NCBI GenBank assembly: GCA_004154925.1
Contig: QJNS01000005.1
Span: 186,001 to 250,000, forward strand
DNA length: 64,000 nt
From: Monosporascus cannonballus
Lineage: Eukaryota > Ascomycota > Sordariomycetes > Xylariales
Reading direction: 5' to 3'
Shown here: positions 23,941 through 36,105 of the stretch, one piece after another
How the letters are laid out: each line of letters starts with the position of its first letter
Numbering within the stretch: position 1 is the first letter of the stretch
Made by a program: the position numbers and the translations under genes
Notes under the pieces: generated by a model
The model's input: only the letters and a program-made list of their open reading frames with translations
Told to the model about the DNA's origin: nothing
The model's database searches: none

Positions 23941-26900
23941 ATGGCTAGACTCTATGTATCTCGTTCCGTTGCGTTGAGCACTGCTAATACAGTCCATAGA
24001 TCTTGCACCGAAAGCTGGTCGAGCCGGCGTTGTTATCCAGCAGTGGTGGGGCAGCTCTCATGCGAAGCATCCTGTGGTGCTGCCTGCTCTACCCAAGAAT
24101 AGCTTCGGCAGTGGGCGGCATGCAACGCTCATTTCGCTTCCCAAAAATGCTTATTCAACAGCCGTAGAGCCGTCTTCCACGCCATACTCGGACCTCGTCG
24201 TCGGCGTGCCGTGTGAAACTTTCGCTAACGAACGACGCGTGGCGATAACTCCCCAGAATGTTGTCCTCCTAAAGAAGAAAGGCTTCAAACAAATCCTCAT
24301 CGAGCGCGGTGCTGGCGTTGAGGCCGGATTCCTCGATAGCGCGTACGAGAAGGCTGGCGCGACGTTGGTCGACGCTGGTGGTGTCTGGCCCGCGGCCGAC
24401 ATCGTGTTGAAAGTTAGAGGTCCGAATCTCACCGAGATTGACCGCCTCAAAGAGGGAGCTACCATCATCTCTATGTTGCAGCCGGCTCAAAACAAAGACC
24501 TTGTCAAGCGCCTGGCCTCTCGCAAGGCCACTGCGTTCGCCATGGATATGATCCCTCGCATCTCTCGAGCGCAGGTCTTTGATGCCCTCAGCTCCATGGC
24601 AAACATCGCTGGCTACAAGGCGGTACTTGAGGCCTCGAACACGTTCGGTCGCTTCCTGACTGGTCAGGTCACTGCGGCTGGCAAGATCCCGCCCTGTAAA
24701 GTCTTGGTGATCGGCGCAGGTGTTGCGGGTCTGAGCGCTATCGCGACCGCGCGGAGAATGGGCGCGATCGTCCGTGGCTTCGACACTAGACCGGCCGTAA
24801 GGGAGCAGGTGCAGTCCCTCGGCGCCGAGTTCATTGAGGTTGAAATCGAAGAAGATGGCTCAGGCGCTGGCGGCTATGCCAAGGAAATGTCCCCTGAGTT
24901 TATTGCCGCTGAGATGAAACTCTTCAAGGATCAAGCGAAGGATGTCGATATCATCATTACCACGGCGCTGATTCCCGGAAAGCCTGCCCCTAAGCTAATA
25001 ACCAAGGACATGATCGAGGTCATGAAACCCGGTTCGGTAATCGTCGACTTGGCTGCCGAGGCTAGCGGTAATTGCGAGAAGACTGAACCTGGAAAACTGG
25101 TAACATACAACGACGTAAAGATCATTGGTAAGAGCGCCCCCCCCGGCCGAGCTGTCTTGAGACTTATACGATGCAGGCTACACTGATTTACCTTCTAGAC
25201 TACCGACTCAGTCGTCAACACTCTATTCTAACAACATTGTCAAGTTCCTACTGTCGATAGCCCCACGGGAAAAGTCATTCGGCGTCGACCTGCAGGATGA
25301 AGTAGTCCGCGGTGCGATAGTGACTCTCAACGGCGAGGTCCTGCCTCCTGCTCCTAGGCCGGCACCGCCGCCGGCCCCGGCGCCAAAGGCGGCAGCCAAG
25401 AAAGAGGAGGAGGTGGTTTCCCTGACGCCGTTCCAGAAGACTTCTCGAGAGGTCGCGACGGTAACAGCTGGGATGGGAACTGCTCTCGCTCTTGGAAAGC
25501 TGACGGGTCCTATCTTCATGAGCAACGCTTTCACGTTCGGTCTCGCTTCGTTGATAGGCTACCGGGTCGTATGGGGAGTAACGCCTGCACTTCACTCACC
25601 ACTGATGAGCGTCACTAATGCTATCTCCGGTGAGCATCGTCCAGACCGCGTAACTAGTCCAATGGCTGACCGAGAACAGGTATGGTTGGAATCGGTGGCT
25701 TCTTCGTCATGGGTGGCGGTTGTCTTCCCGAGACCATCCCCCAGGCTCTGGGTGCTGCCTCTGTTCTCCTGGCTTTCGTCAATGTCTCCGGTGGATTCGT
25801 GATCACGAAGAGGATGCTAGATATGTTCAAGCGTAAGCGCGAACCCTGTATCTCTAACCGCGCAGAAGCTAAGTGCGTCTAGGACCGACCGACCCCCCTG
25901 AATACCCCTGGCTGTACGCTATCCCCGGTGCGCTCTTTGGAGGCGGCTTCGTCGCTGCGGCTGCTACCGGTGCCGCTGGACTCGTGCAAGCCGGCTATAT
26001 GATCAGTTCGATCCTCTGCATCAGCTCCATATCAGGTTTGGCATCTCAAACCACAGCTCGGAGGGGTAATCTGCTTGGAATACTCGGTGTCGCGTCTGGC
26101 GTGCTGGCGTCTCTTCTCGCGGTCGGGTTCAGCCCTGAGGTCCTTACCCAGTTCGGAGCATTGGCTGGCATTGGTAGCGTCCTCGGCTTTATCATCGGCA
26201 AACGTATCACGCCGACCAGCTTGCCCCAGACCGTCGCTGCGCTCCACTCTGTCGTCGGCCTTGCGGCGGTGTTGACGAGTATTGGCAGCGTAATGGGTGA
26301 CCTCGACCATGTTTCGACCCTGCATCTAGTCACGGCCTACCTTGGAGTTCTGATCGGTGGCATTACCTTCACTGGCTCCATCGTCGCCTTCTTGAAGCTC
26401 GCCGGCAAGATGGCATCGAAGCCCCTGGTACTTCCCGGAAGGCACCTCATCAACTCGGGCATGCTTGCTACTAACGCTGTAACAATGGGTGCATTTGTCA
26501 CGATGGCTCCTGGATCACCGATGATTGCCGCTGCAGCACTTGGCGCGAACACGATCCTCTCCTTTGCCAAGGGATACACCACAACCGCTGCGATAGGCGG
26601 CGCAGACATGCCCGTCGTCATCACCGTCCTGAATGCGTACAGCGGGTTTGCTCTCGTAGCCGAAGGTTTCATGCTGGAGAATCCCCTTCTCACCACGATC
26701 GGGGCGCTCATTGGCGTTTCCGGCTCCATCCTCTCGTACGTCATGTGCGTGGCCATGAACCGGTCCCTGACGAACGTATTGTTCGGCGGCATATCGGCGC
26801 CGGCGACCACCGACTACAAGATCGAGGGTTCGGTGACGCAGGCGAGCGCTGAAGACACGGCAGAGGCCCTCGTCAACGCGGAGAACGTCATCATCGTCGT

Positions 26901-27491
26901 GGGCTACGGCATGGCCGTCGCCAAGGCGCAGTACGCCATCAGCGAAATCACCAACATGCTGCGGGCCAAGGGGATCAACGTGCGTTTCGCGATCCACCCC
27001 GTCGCGGGCCGCATGCCGGGCCAGTGCAACGTACTGCTCGCCGAGGCCAGCGTCCCGTACGACATCGTGCTCGAGATGGATGAGATCAACGACGACTTCG
27101 GCGACACCGACGTCACGCTGGTCATCGGCGCGAACGATACCGTGAACCCCATCGCGCTTGAGCCGGGTAGCCCGATTGCCGGTATGCCCGTTTTGCACGC
27201 CTGGAAGAGTAAGCAGGTTATAGTCATGAAGAGGGGAATGGCTAGTGGATATGGTCAGTGACCCCCGAGTGACTAAGTGTCCCCGTATCACTTCGCTAAC
27301 CCCCGAGTTCTTTCAGCTGATGTCCCTAACCCGATGTTTTACATGCCGGGAACCAAGATGTTATTTGGAGATGCTAAAGTCACTTGCGATGGTGAGTCAT
27401 CCTCTCCATTTACCCCTCTCCACCTCGCCAGTGCGGTTATAGCTAATATGTTGGAACAGCCATCAAGGCAGCGATCGAGTCACGGGCTTAG
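23941..27491 (+). CDS. NAD(P) transhydrogenase, mitochondrial (fused alpha-beta form)
   Basis: Proton-translocating transhydrogenase of the inner mitochondrial membrane: it transfers hydride from NADH to NADP+, driven by the proton gradient. Firm exons are 24041(or earlier)-25127, 25177-25629, 25680-25832, 25883-27253, 27317-27391 and 27460-27491, with GT-AG introns of 49, 50, 50, 63 and 68 nt in consistent phase. Order of domains: AlaDH/PNT-type N-terminal domain ([18 protein letters not shown]), NAD-binding Rossmann domain ([20 protein letters not shown]), a Pro/Ala linker, multiple membrane spans, and the NADP-binding domain ([33 protein letters not shown]). The first firm exon has no usable ATG. 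A 17-codon exon at 23941-23991 (MARLYVSRS..., Arg/Ser-rich like a presequence) would join in phase through a 49-nt intron, but its splice donor is weak. That model gives about 1,073 residues, normal for the fungal family. Confidence 0.9.
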
Positions 27492-28394
27492 ATCTAGGTT
27501 GTGCTGCGAAGCAGCTAGAGGGCTAAGTGTTATGTTGTTAAATATCTCTATTATTCCTTGAATTTGGAAAGAACACACACGGCATATTCTTTAGTACGTT
27601 GTAGTCGTTCGATAGTTGGTGTGATATTCATAGATCTACCTAAACATAGTAATTCCTGTCGCCGTGGGTCCTCCTCTCTTCGTAGGTCTTTTTGACCTAT
27701 GCCCGTGTTGAACCTAGCTACGCCATGGCTTAGTTAGCTAACTAGCTAGTGGAAATTGCTTCGGCTACTCCGGTATCCTTATCTCTTGGCTACCACTGTT
27801 TTTATATGTATTTAAGGAGGGTTCACCACCTTCACCTTCTACAGAGGACCTTCTAGAGGTCATGCAACCTTTAATATAACTTTTCTTCAGTTATATATGC
27901 TTCTGTGTGTGATGCAGGGTCTCACAGCCCGAGATAAGCAGAATTAGTTCCCCTCCTCCTTTTGGTATACGACGACACATGGAGTACGTATAAATTGCTT
28001 ATACTCAGGGATTTACGTAGCCATCAAACACGTATTTTCGGCTATTCACGATGTGTTGGGCGGTTAAGCGTCAAGTAACGGGCAAGTTTATGCCTGTCAA
28101 ATTAATAGTATGTTTCTCTGGATATGGTATCCAGCTCACGACCCGAGACGGGTTGTAAATAATGAGGGTATCCGTCGCACATATAGAACAGGAAGACAAT
28201 CCCACGGTAATATCAACCTGCGCGAGTCCTGCCCCTGAAGAAACTACCTATTCGTGTACCGTCATCATAAACAATGCCGTGATATCTCGTTTGCTCCGAA
28301 CACCCAAATTCCCACTTTGTACGTCATTCTCCCACATCTCGTACAATCTCGACACCCACTCAAGACAGGCTAGGATGTTCTGTGTGTCCCTTCC
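27492..28394. other. Intergenic stretch holding the solo LTR
   Basis: Apart from the solo LTR (27706-27926) this 0.9 kb holds the 3' side of the transhydrogenase gene and the 3' side of the convergent small gene. No further coding frame is supported. Confidence 0.45.
27701..27931 (-). mobile_element. Solo LTR of a gypsy-type retrotransposon, with target-site duplication
   Basis: The 221-bp unit 27706-27926 begins TGTTGAACC and ends CTCACA (TG...CA ends). It is flanked by the 5-bp direct repeat GCCCG at 27701-27705 and 27927-27931. It is about 90% identical by eye to 60772-60991, the LTR of the gypsy element at the right end of the window. No internal sequence is present, so this is a solo LTR left by LTR-LTR recombination. 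By comparison with the right-end copy the element read on the minus strand. Confidence 0.85.
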
Positions 28395-28846
28395 CTACCT
28401 TTGCTTATTGCTCTTGCTCCCCATGAGGCCTCCAACTGCGCCAGTGAGGTTGGATACGCCGGGAATGTTGGAGGGAAGGTAGCCACCCTGCTCGTCTCTG
28501 CCTTTGCGCTCGCCACGGTTGATGTCTTCTTTGGACACAGTATCGCCGACCGGCTGGAGTAGGCCACCCTGGCCGACTTGGCCGGCGGCTAGGTTGTGCA
28601 CGCCATCTTGGAGATTGCCGACTTGCTTGACACCTGTGACTTTGGTCTTGTTCAGCTGCTCTGACAGCGGGAAATAAGCTGTTAACGACCAGTTGCTTAG
28701 TTGCTAAGTCTCCAGCACACGGAGGGAATACCTTTAGTGGCATAGCTGGCTTTGTTGTCCTTCGTGAAGTACTTGAGGAAGTTATCCTCGATCCAAGGCC
28801 ACCAGATCTCGTATTGTTCGTTGTACTTCTGCTTGGTCCACTCCAT
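28395..28846 (-). CDS. Small conserved fungal protein of unknown function
   Basis: Two exons, 28732-28846 and 28395-28660, with a 71-nt GT-AG intron in phase; 126 residues. The N-terminal exon is Trp/Tyr/Lys-rich (MEWTKQKYNEQYEIWWPWIE...), followed by a motif around DNKASYATKEQL at the exon junction. The second half is Gly-rich and hydrophilic and ends in a Gly/Ser/Lys tail. The layout resembles a family I recall from many ascomycetes, annotated only as hypothetical. There is no signal peptide or membrane span. I propose no function. Confidence 0.75.
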
Positions 28847-29669
28847 TCTACCAAAGGGGGATGTAAGCGGTTGGTATTCTTATAGCACGGAACTCTGCGT
28901 TCGACGTAAGAAAATTTCGCTATCCCATATACTTCGTCCAAAGTGAAAGGTGAGGATAATGAAAAGGGAATTGTTCTTAACATCTAGTACGGGGTCTTTA
29001 TCGCGGCGCCCGTCATGCTGGTTTTCCAACTCTTGGAGCGAGACATGAAAAGGTGTAGCTGACGTCATGTGGCTGTTCAGTCGAAACGTGCCCTGGTTGA
29101 CCACCCGACCACTCGGAATCAGGCTTGATCTGGGGTACAATAAGACGGTGATCCCCGCAGATCGGCCAAATTGCACTTTAGGATTTTTACTGGTGTAATT
29201 CAAGCCCAAGCTACGAATGTTACCACCCTGCATCGTACACCCGTACGACCCTGCTTTACTTATACATGGGTATGATCATGTCAATACTGTGAACCGCTAC
29301 AGTCCTGTAGGGGGTCTACATCACGAAAGCGATACTGTAGAGGACAGAGGCCAATAAGAGCTAACACATGTCCCCTGTGTATGACATGCCGTTCACTATC
29401 ACCAAGCCGCTAGATGCCACTCGCACTAGGGAGGACCCTGGTTGCTACTCAATCCAGCAATCGGTAGTACTAAAGATCAAAGAATTCCTCCATTAGAATA
29501 GAAATTAAGGGGAATCGCGGGTTTATTAGCGATACTGTGTGAGACAGTGGTGGAGGGAGTTGCGTGGCTCTCTAGATGCTCGATACGATCACCCATATAT
29601 CTATCACGCCTTTAAGTGTATGCTCGTTTGTATTGAAGGAAGCTATGTCTGGTAGCACTCTCTGGCCTG
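28847..29669. other. Intergenic, about 0.8 kb
   Basis: This is the upstream region of the small minus-strand gene ending at 28846. I see no supported coding frame or repeat. Confidence 0.4.
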
Positions 29670-29915
29670 TCAAATAGTGCTGCCACACCCTGACCACGGA
29701 CGTGAATATTTCCCATCATCGGCCGTGACGGGACGTCCATGGTCTTTTAGATGTTGACTGATCTCCTTATCCTTGTTAAGGAGTTCTGAACATCCTGGGC
29801 AGAATCATGTGATTCCTGGGTGCACGCTCTCCGCGTGTTGATCCGACGTCTTCTGGCCCTTGAAGCTTCCGTTGCAGGCCGTGCAGGTATATCCGGCCAT
29901 GGACAGACCCTTCAT
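29670..29915 (-). pseudogene. Broken gene with two C2H2 zinc fingers split by a TGA
   Basis: In one minus-strand frame two C2H2 fingers follow each other. The first is CTACNGSF...H-x4-H (C-x2-C-x12-H-x4-H). The second is CPGCSELL...H-x3-H (C-x2-C-x12-H-x3-H). Between them is a TGA at 29805-29807. Two correctly spaced fingers in the same frame are very unlikely by chance. Reverting T to C gives CGA (Arg), so the stop is best explained by one transition. Codons on both sides stay gene-like, and the frame ends at a TGA at 29670-29672. Likely starts are ATG at 29915 or 29900. The frame is open to about 30068, so the original gene may have been longer. Alternatives are a sequencing error or a very short unannotated intron, but no GT-AG pair fits. 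Confidence 0.55.
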
Positions 29916-31470
29916 TTGCTCGTGGTTTGCACTTCGGGTCATCATAGAAATTTGTGAGGTAGTTGTCCTGCATTGGCCTCGTGGTGTGCCTACTCCATTC
30001 GAGAATCGCAGTGCTTTGCGCGAAGGCGCCGACTTCTTATTTTGGGCATATAATGTACAAATGTTCATGGGTTTAAGACTCAGTGGCAGCTGCTAGGAAA
30101 TAAAGGAATCTTCGCACCTCAAACTACTATTTCGTATTTCGCATATACTGAGATTGCCCGGGAAAAGGTGGCCATAGAATAAGGGGGAACGGCGTCATGG
30201 GGTATGGGCTGACCGATGCCTAGTTTTGTTGAAATTATATAGGGTGAAATGGGCTGCTCGCTTGCCTCAGATTTGAGTATGATAGGTGATTGAAGAAAGC
30301 TGTTTGAGACACCTAGGCACTGGGCACAATAATTGAGTCCCACCGTAAGGCCCATATGCGGCGTCCGAATCTCACGGTCCTAGATTTCCAGATGGAATTG
30401 TAGAATCTTCTGTTATAAAGCAAACCGCAAGAGAATATAGGCGGGGGTATTTCGACGATTTCAGCATTTAATGTAGGATTAACTAGAGCAGAGTCTCTTC
30501 TGAGCAGAAGGTGCCTAGGGCTATGCCTATCACTCCCTAGCTAGTATAACAGCCTGCTAGTGGCTATGAAGCTAGAAGTCTACGTGCTTCTCCCATTAGT
30601 ATACAGGCGGGAACAGCCACCGTGGAGCCCCGAGGGGTATCATCTACAAATGGAAGGACATAGCCATGACCAGCGGACGACTATATATGAACCTGCCGTA
30701 AGTGGTTACCATATGATCCTCCTCTTACTCAAGAGGAAAGCAGAAAGGGCGCTCCGCGTCTCTTATTTCGTAGCTCGTAGTTCATAGTGTAGTTGAGGTC
30801 ACTTTTGTCGAGTGAGCTGTGACCTTTTCACCCTTTGAACTGCCATTTCCGCTCCAAAATGGCAAGACCTTGTAGGGATCTCCGGTCTCTCGTCGTTATC
30901 CGGGTGTGTAGTCATGATCGCATGAAAATGCCTGCGAGATGATGCCCTTGAGCGCATTGCCGGTAGCGATATAAATACCGAAATGATGATTCTAAGAGGT
31001 ATTTCGTAGTATAGGTAGTAAATAGGAAACTATTAATGCCTATCTCTCCTTAAGCCCCCCCTATATATAGACAACCAGACACTAACTGGTGGGCCGCCGG
31101 GCCCGAGACAGGGGGGTCTCACCTTGGCACCTGTCATTCAGCCATACCCGACACCTTGATTAAGGGATTATATCGACGTAACTATTGAAATTCAATCGCT
31201 TCTATTTGGAGCCGAGAAGCACAGGACCGAGACCCTGCATCTATTGGCGCCAGACTGCGGTAGACAACCATCTGTAATCGAATAGCAAGGCGGTCTTGGC
31301 AGCTGAGCACGAAGTGCCAACCTGCCTATGATTATGAGAGGTGAGGCAGCCGCTCAGCCACCCTACAATGTAACCCAAGTGATCATTATTAATAGCTCCG
31401 GCGGACTAAATGCAATGGGTATCCCTTCCGTAAGTTTCTACAAAAAACTCGAACCAGATATATAGTAACA
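29916..31470. other. Intergenic, about 1.5 kb
   Basis: No gene is supported. It lies between the broken zinc-finger gene and the start of the STAND-type gene, whose promoter must be in the right part. Confidence 0.4.
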
Positions 31471-34400
31471 ATGTCGTACGGATTTGGTATTGGCGACTTT
31501 GTAGCCGTGGGGGACCTGTGCTGGAAACTGTACCGCAATGTTGTCCAAGTAGCCAGAGGTGCTCCAAAGGAGATACAGTCCCTACAACAAGATCTCTCCA
31601 ATCTGAGCAACGTTATGAAAGCCCTCCAAGAAGACGCTACACAGCCTGATTCGGCGATCGCACAGGCTTCCCCTGATCGAGTCAGACTCGGCAAGGATCT
31701 ACTGGCAAGGACGGAAGAAGTCCTACGTCGCTTGGAGAAGTTAGCCGGAAAGTATGAATTACTCCAACAGCCTCGCGATGCTTCCGCAGCAAGTTGGACT
31801 AGTCGGATGTCGCGAAAATGGAAAAAGGTCCAGTATGCCGGCGACGTTCGGAACATCAACGATTGCCGCGCTCAGGTAAATTCATCCTAATTTCCAAGCT
31901 GTGCGCCTACTTACCGGTCGAAGATCAGTCATCAAACGGGGCTTCTTCAGTTATTACTACTCGCCGGAAACAAGTGAGCAACCGTGCTGCACCCTCTTAT
32001 TCACGGAGGAAACTGCTAATATGCCATTACAAAGCTCATCACTCGAACGCATCCAAGCTCAAAATGAACAGCTATCTAAAAATGTCGATGCCATTAGATC
32101 GTATATGCACAATTGCAAACCGGGGCCGGCCGTTCCGTCCATCACAGCCTCTCCTTATGACGAACAGGCCCAGTTCGAGCTAACTCGACTCCTCATGGAT
32201 CATGCGGAGCTGAACAATATGATATGGTCGGCTATCGGTATCGAAAACTGGATACAGATCGGCAAGTGGTGGCTGATGAAGGGAAGTGTGGCCTCCTCAG
32301 TGGACTATATATCGTGCTTTGAGTTGACTAACCTCTGGATAGGCGCAAGCAGACCTAAACAACGAGCAGATTCTTGCCGGAGCCCTTCATTGTCAAGCGT
32401 ATACGAATCTCCTAAAAGCCTCTTGGATATTAATTGACATCATTGCTGTCCACCCCCAGTTAAGTTTCCTCTCCGGTAGCTCACAGCAGCTGGATGTCCA
32501 ACACTTCAGCCAAGTAGGTCACTCGCCCGTTCTGCCACCACCGTCCCATTCTAGGGATAATTACAGGTAGATGTGGTAACGAACCTTTGAACCCACTTGC
32601 AGGTCGTCAAAGCAGAACATATAAAGCTCGAATCTCGCGGATTTATGCAACCGAGCTTGGACCAAGTCAAGAGGACGGACTTGACGATATGGACAACCGG
32701 CAAGAGAACAACACTTCTACCATCGCTTCCCTCTGGACCGACAGATAGAACGGTATTCTGGAGAAGTGGCTCCGATGATATTCTGTACCAGCGGTAGATA
32801 TCCTCGAGTATGGAAAACGGAATTAAAACCATTTTACTAATTTATTCCTCCCAGGTTCGGGTACTGCAATTCACAGACTGACAATTCCGAAATCGAATGT
32901 GTGGTGTTGTTGATTGCCAGAGCCGGTAACACCATCAGTGTTGTCGCCCAAGCTGCGGATGGGCAGGATGTCCTTCGAGGTAATTCAGCCCAGAACTGCC
33001 CATCCCGCCTTTATATAAGTCCTTCCAGCCAACCGAAGCTGACTGCTTATGTGTATAGCCGATACCATTCACCACTGCGACATGGACCATAGTGATGGAG
33101 GCTTTGGCGTCTCTATTGCTTCGAACATTCAGCGGCCCGACACAAAGTTCCTTGAGTTCTCCTCCTTCGCTTGTGGGTTGCTCCCCTTTTTAAGTTTTGG
33201 ATGTCAAGACGTCAGCTAATGTAGCTAGCCGCACGCCTTCTATACTTGCTTCTACATGGGGTCTTGTCATTCCGTAATGACTTCCCAGGGGCAGCTTTTA
33301 ATAGGGGGACACTGAACGCGATAGCCTTACTCGAGTGCGTGAACTATAACGAACCTTTTTGGGGCGAACTACCTTCCGATACTGGAAACTTTGAGGAGGA
33401 CATGCAACTGCTTAGTAACCCCGGCCGACCTATACCAACTGAACTTTGGAACATCGCAGTCAAAGTTTCACAGCATGCGGTACCTCCTCCCGGATTTCGG
33501 GATAGGCTACTGGTACGACGTTTGCTGCAGTGTAGAACTACAGCGGTATCGTGGATTCTGTGGGCTGATGTTTTGATATCTGATCGTTTACAAGCGGCCA
33601 GTTCACTTGTTCCCAACCCAGAAGAGTCGCCGAGATTCGCAGCAGAAGCTATTCAGGCTGCTATAATACAGGAAGACCCCGAACTTTTGGTGGGCGTATT
33701 GCGGTTTCTAGGTTGCGCCCCGACAGCCTCCCTCGGGGGCCGTACCGCGCCTGGCAACACCTTCGTCGATATCATCCACACTTTTATGGAACAGATTTGC
33801 GAGTCTGCTGGGGTGAACATCGTCGTCTGGGTCTCGCTCAAATTACGAAACTCTTCCCTCCTGGAGGCCGCCACAACGGTAGGGGGTCTTTCCTTCAATG
33901 ATACTCTGCTGATGTTCAGGCGAATAATCGAGGTAAGAGACGGCGATGCTTTCAAGTTATTTTGTAAACATGTCGTAGGACTTTACTCCGAAGGCATGGT
34001 GCAGGAATACTTCAGTGAATATGAACTGGCTCGCATGGCTTTCACGAATGCCAGCAAGCTCAAGTGCCCCGAAGGCTACGAGTGTTCCTTGCCCTTCATT
34101 CGAAAGGGCACAGTGAAGCATGGTCAGGTCCTGTTGATGCCGGCCGTCTTGGCTTCTCATGCTGACCTACTCCGTGTGCTTCTCAAGCACGACTTCCTAC
34201 ATCCGAACTACGACCTCTATACTCCAGATAAGTACTGGGTGGAAAGGCTCGAGCGCGACGCCGATCCAGACATGCCACACTGGCCTCTATATTTCTCTAT
34301 TCAACTCATGTCCGAACCCGAGGCCATCGAGTGCTTGATAGCAGCCGGCGCCAAACTTTCCCGTTCGACCCTTCCACATGGAGTCGAACCAAAGATCTTG

Positions 34401-34742
34401 GCATCATTGAGGGGTTGTCAGTGCGTCGAGGACGCGCGGCAACGATTCCTTGATGCCCACTTTTACTTGCGAAAAACGTATAGTAATATCATCAACACTA
34501 TGAGGAATCCAATGTCGGTGGAGTGGGCAGCCGAAGAGCAACTTGTCGTGGGTGCGGAGTTTCTTGGCATGGAGGTTAAGGGTGAAAGCTTGATCAGCGA
34601 TTATGAAGCAACGGGAGTTGACAGGATTCCAAGTCTACCAAGAGTGCTCGAAACGGAAGAAAGCTTTTTCAGCTGGAGAGAGGGGGTCATTGAGATACTG
34701 GAGAAGGCAACGAATAGCAGGAACCAGCAGGCCGCGGCATAA
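31471..34742 (+). CDS. Large protein with fungal STAND-type N-terminal domain, no visible NTPase
   Basis: Function unknown. Eight exons give a continuous frame of 930 codons: 31471-31875, 31924-31973, 32035-32287, 32343-32513, 32603-32793, 32855-32979, 33059-33202 and 33289-34742. Introns are 48-89 nt and all phases agree; the donors at 32288 and 33203 are weak and may be off by a few codons. The first 200 residues (MSYGFGIGDFVAVGDLCWKL..., then QLLLLAGNSSLERIQAQNEQL) match the helical N-terminal domain found on fungal STAND/NOD-like and ankyrin proteins. No P-loop (GxxxxGKS/T) appears afterwards. The middle is unfamiliar. The C-terminal 480 residues are helical, with ankyrin-like stretches (LLMPAVLASHADLLRVLLK, EAIECLIAAGAKLS). 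It may be a signalling or self-recognition protein of the NLR-like class that lacks the nucleotide-binding module. Confidence 0.75.
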
Positions 34743-36105
34743 TACCAAACCAACTAGAATGGACCGTTAAACCCATAATCGAAAGATATTACGATCAGAC
34801 TACGAGAGGAAATATAATTACTTCAGAGCCGGGAACTATCCTCCATGATTGGCCAAAGACTCTTATATGGCAAAGGACGGGGTCAGGCTACAACACGGAA
34901 GAAGACCTGTTTCACAACCAGCAATGTATATCTACCATCTCATAAGTTGCCCCATATTTTCAAAATCCCATAATCTGCATGGAGGTCATTATGCTACGCC
35001 AAACCATAAAGCCGTAATGGAGGTTTCCTGTGCAGCTGTGTTTATACCAGGACAAGAACCTCTGGTTCAAAGCTCTCTTAACCAAAGATAATGTTGGACT
35101 CTTAGTCCTGGCTCCAGATGATCCAAGAAAAGACGGGTGCCAGCAACTGCCACAACTCCATGTTTCCGCATAGTGTAACGGATATAGCTCCAGGTTTTCT
35201 GTAGCCTTTAGGGTAAGAAGCACCTCATATTTCATAGATAGGTCACATTTCACGTCCTAGGATAGTAAGGTTCGGCCTGGAGAAAATGGCAATTCATTGT
35301 TGGGTACAGCCGATAGCTAGTCAGTTACGAGGTTCCTCACTAGCCAAAATAGGTGACCGAGAGTACGAAAGTGCCGTTATATTTGTACCTAGATAATGGT
35401 TTGCTATGCCAGAGACTGCGAGGACGTGGCGGGGTTTGCTTTGTACCCCTCAGATGCTACACGGAAACCGGGTTTTATGACTTATCACCATGGCCAGAGA
35501 ACATCAAGACCTCACTTGGCGAGTACCTAGCCTGAGACCCTTCGCGAACCTATGAATGGTAAGCTAGATGTGGATAAAGACTTATAGATACCAGAACCGC
35601 TATGGCCACAGTCTCAAAAGCCGATGGTGTGGCTTGCTTGGAGGACCCAGTCGCCAAGGGATGCGAGTTTGCAATTCAAGCTTTCAGAACATCTTTCGGC
35701 TTTCTCGTAGTGGGACAGCAGCGAGCATATGAGCAGAGGGTTTCGCTCCTACCTGTAGTACTGTAAATCCTCAGGGGAGCAATTGTAGGTACGGTTGCAT
35801 CTATCATACTATCCAGTAAATAGTAAGATAAGCAGATATGCACTAAAGACATACAGGTGACCCCACTATACCTATGTTATTGCTTCATCGAAGCTCCTTT
35901 GCTAAGTGCATACCCATGCGGCCTTCCTGTCAATTCAACCCATCTCGACTTCAATCAGCCTCGTTCCTCGCCCCCTCTTCAATTCTCCTCGAGCGACGTA
36001 GCAATTCACGAACTGCTTCTCTTCTCCTCGTCGCGTCGAAATATCAAAACAGAACGTCACCTACAGAGTCCTCTCCATTTTCGAGCCACCTATCCGCCAC
36101 TCATC
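34743..36105. other. Intergenic, about 1.4 kb
   Basis: This is the region upstream of the TAF6 gene. No gene is supported. Pyrimidine-rich DNA at about 35960-36100 just before the ATG is a typical fungal leader. Confidence 0.4.

Noticed and set aside
32603..32793. Apparent frameshift in exon 5 of the STAND-type gene, from protein-like reading in other frames
   Set aside because: The phase-0 reading joins both neighbouring exons with proper splice sites, so no frameshift is needed.
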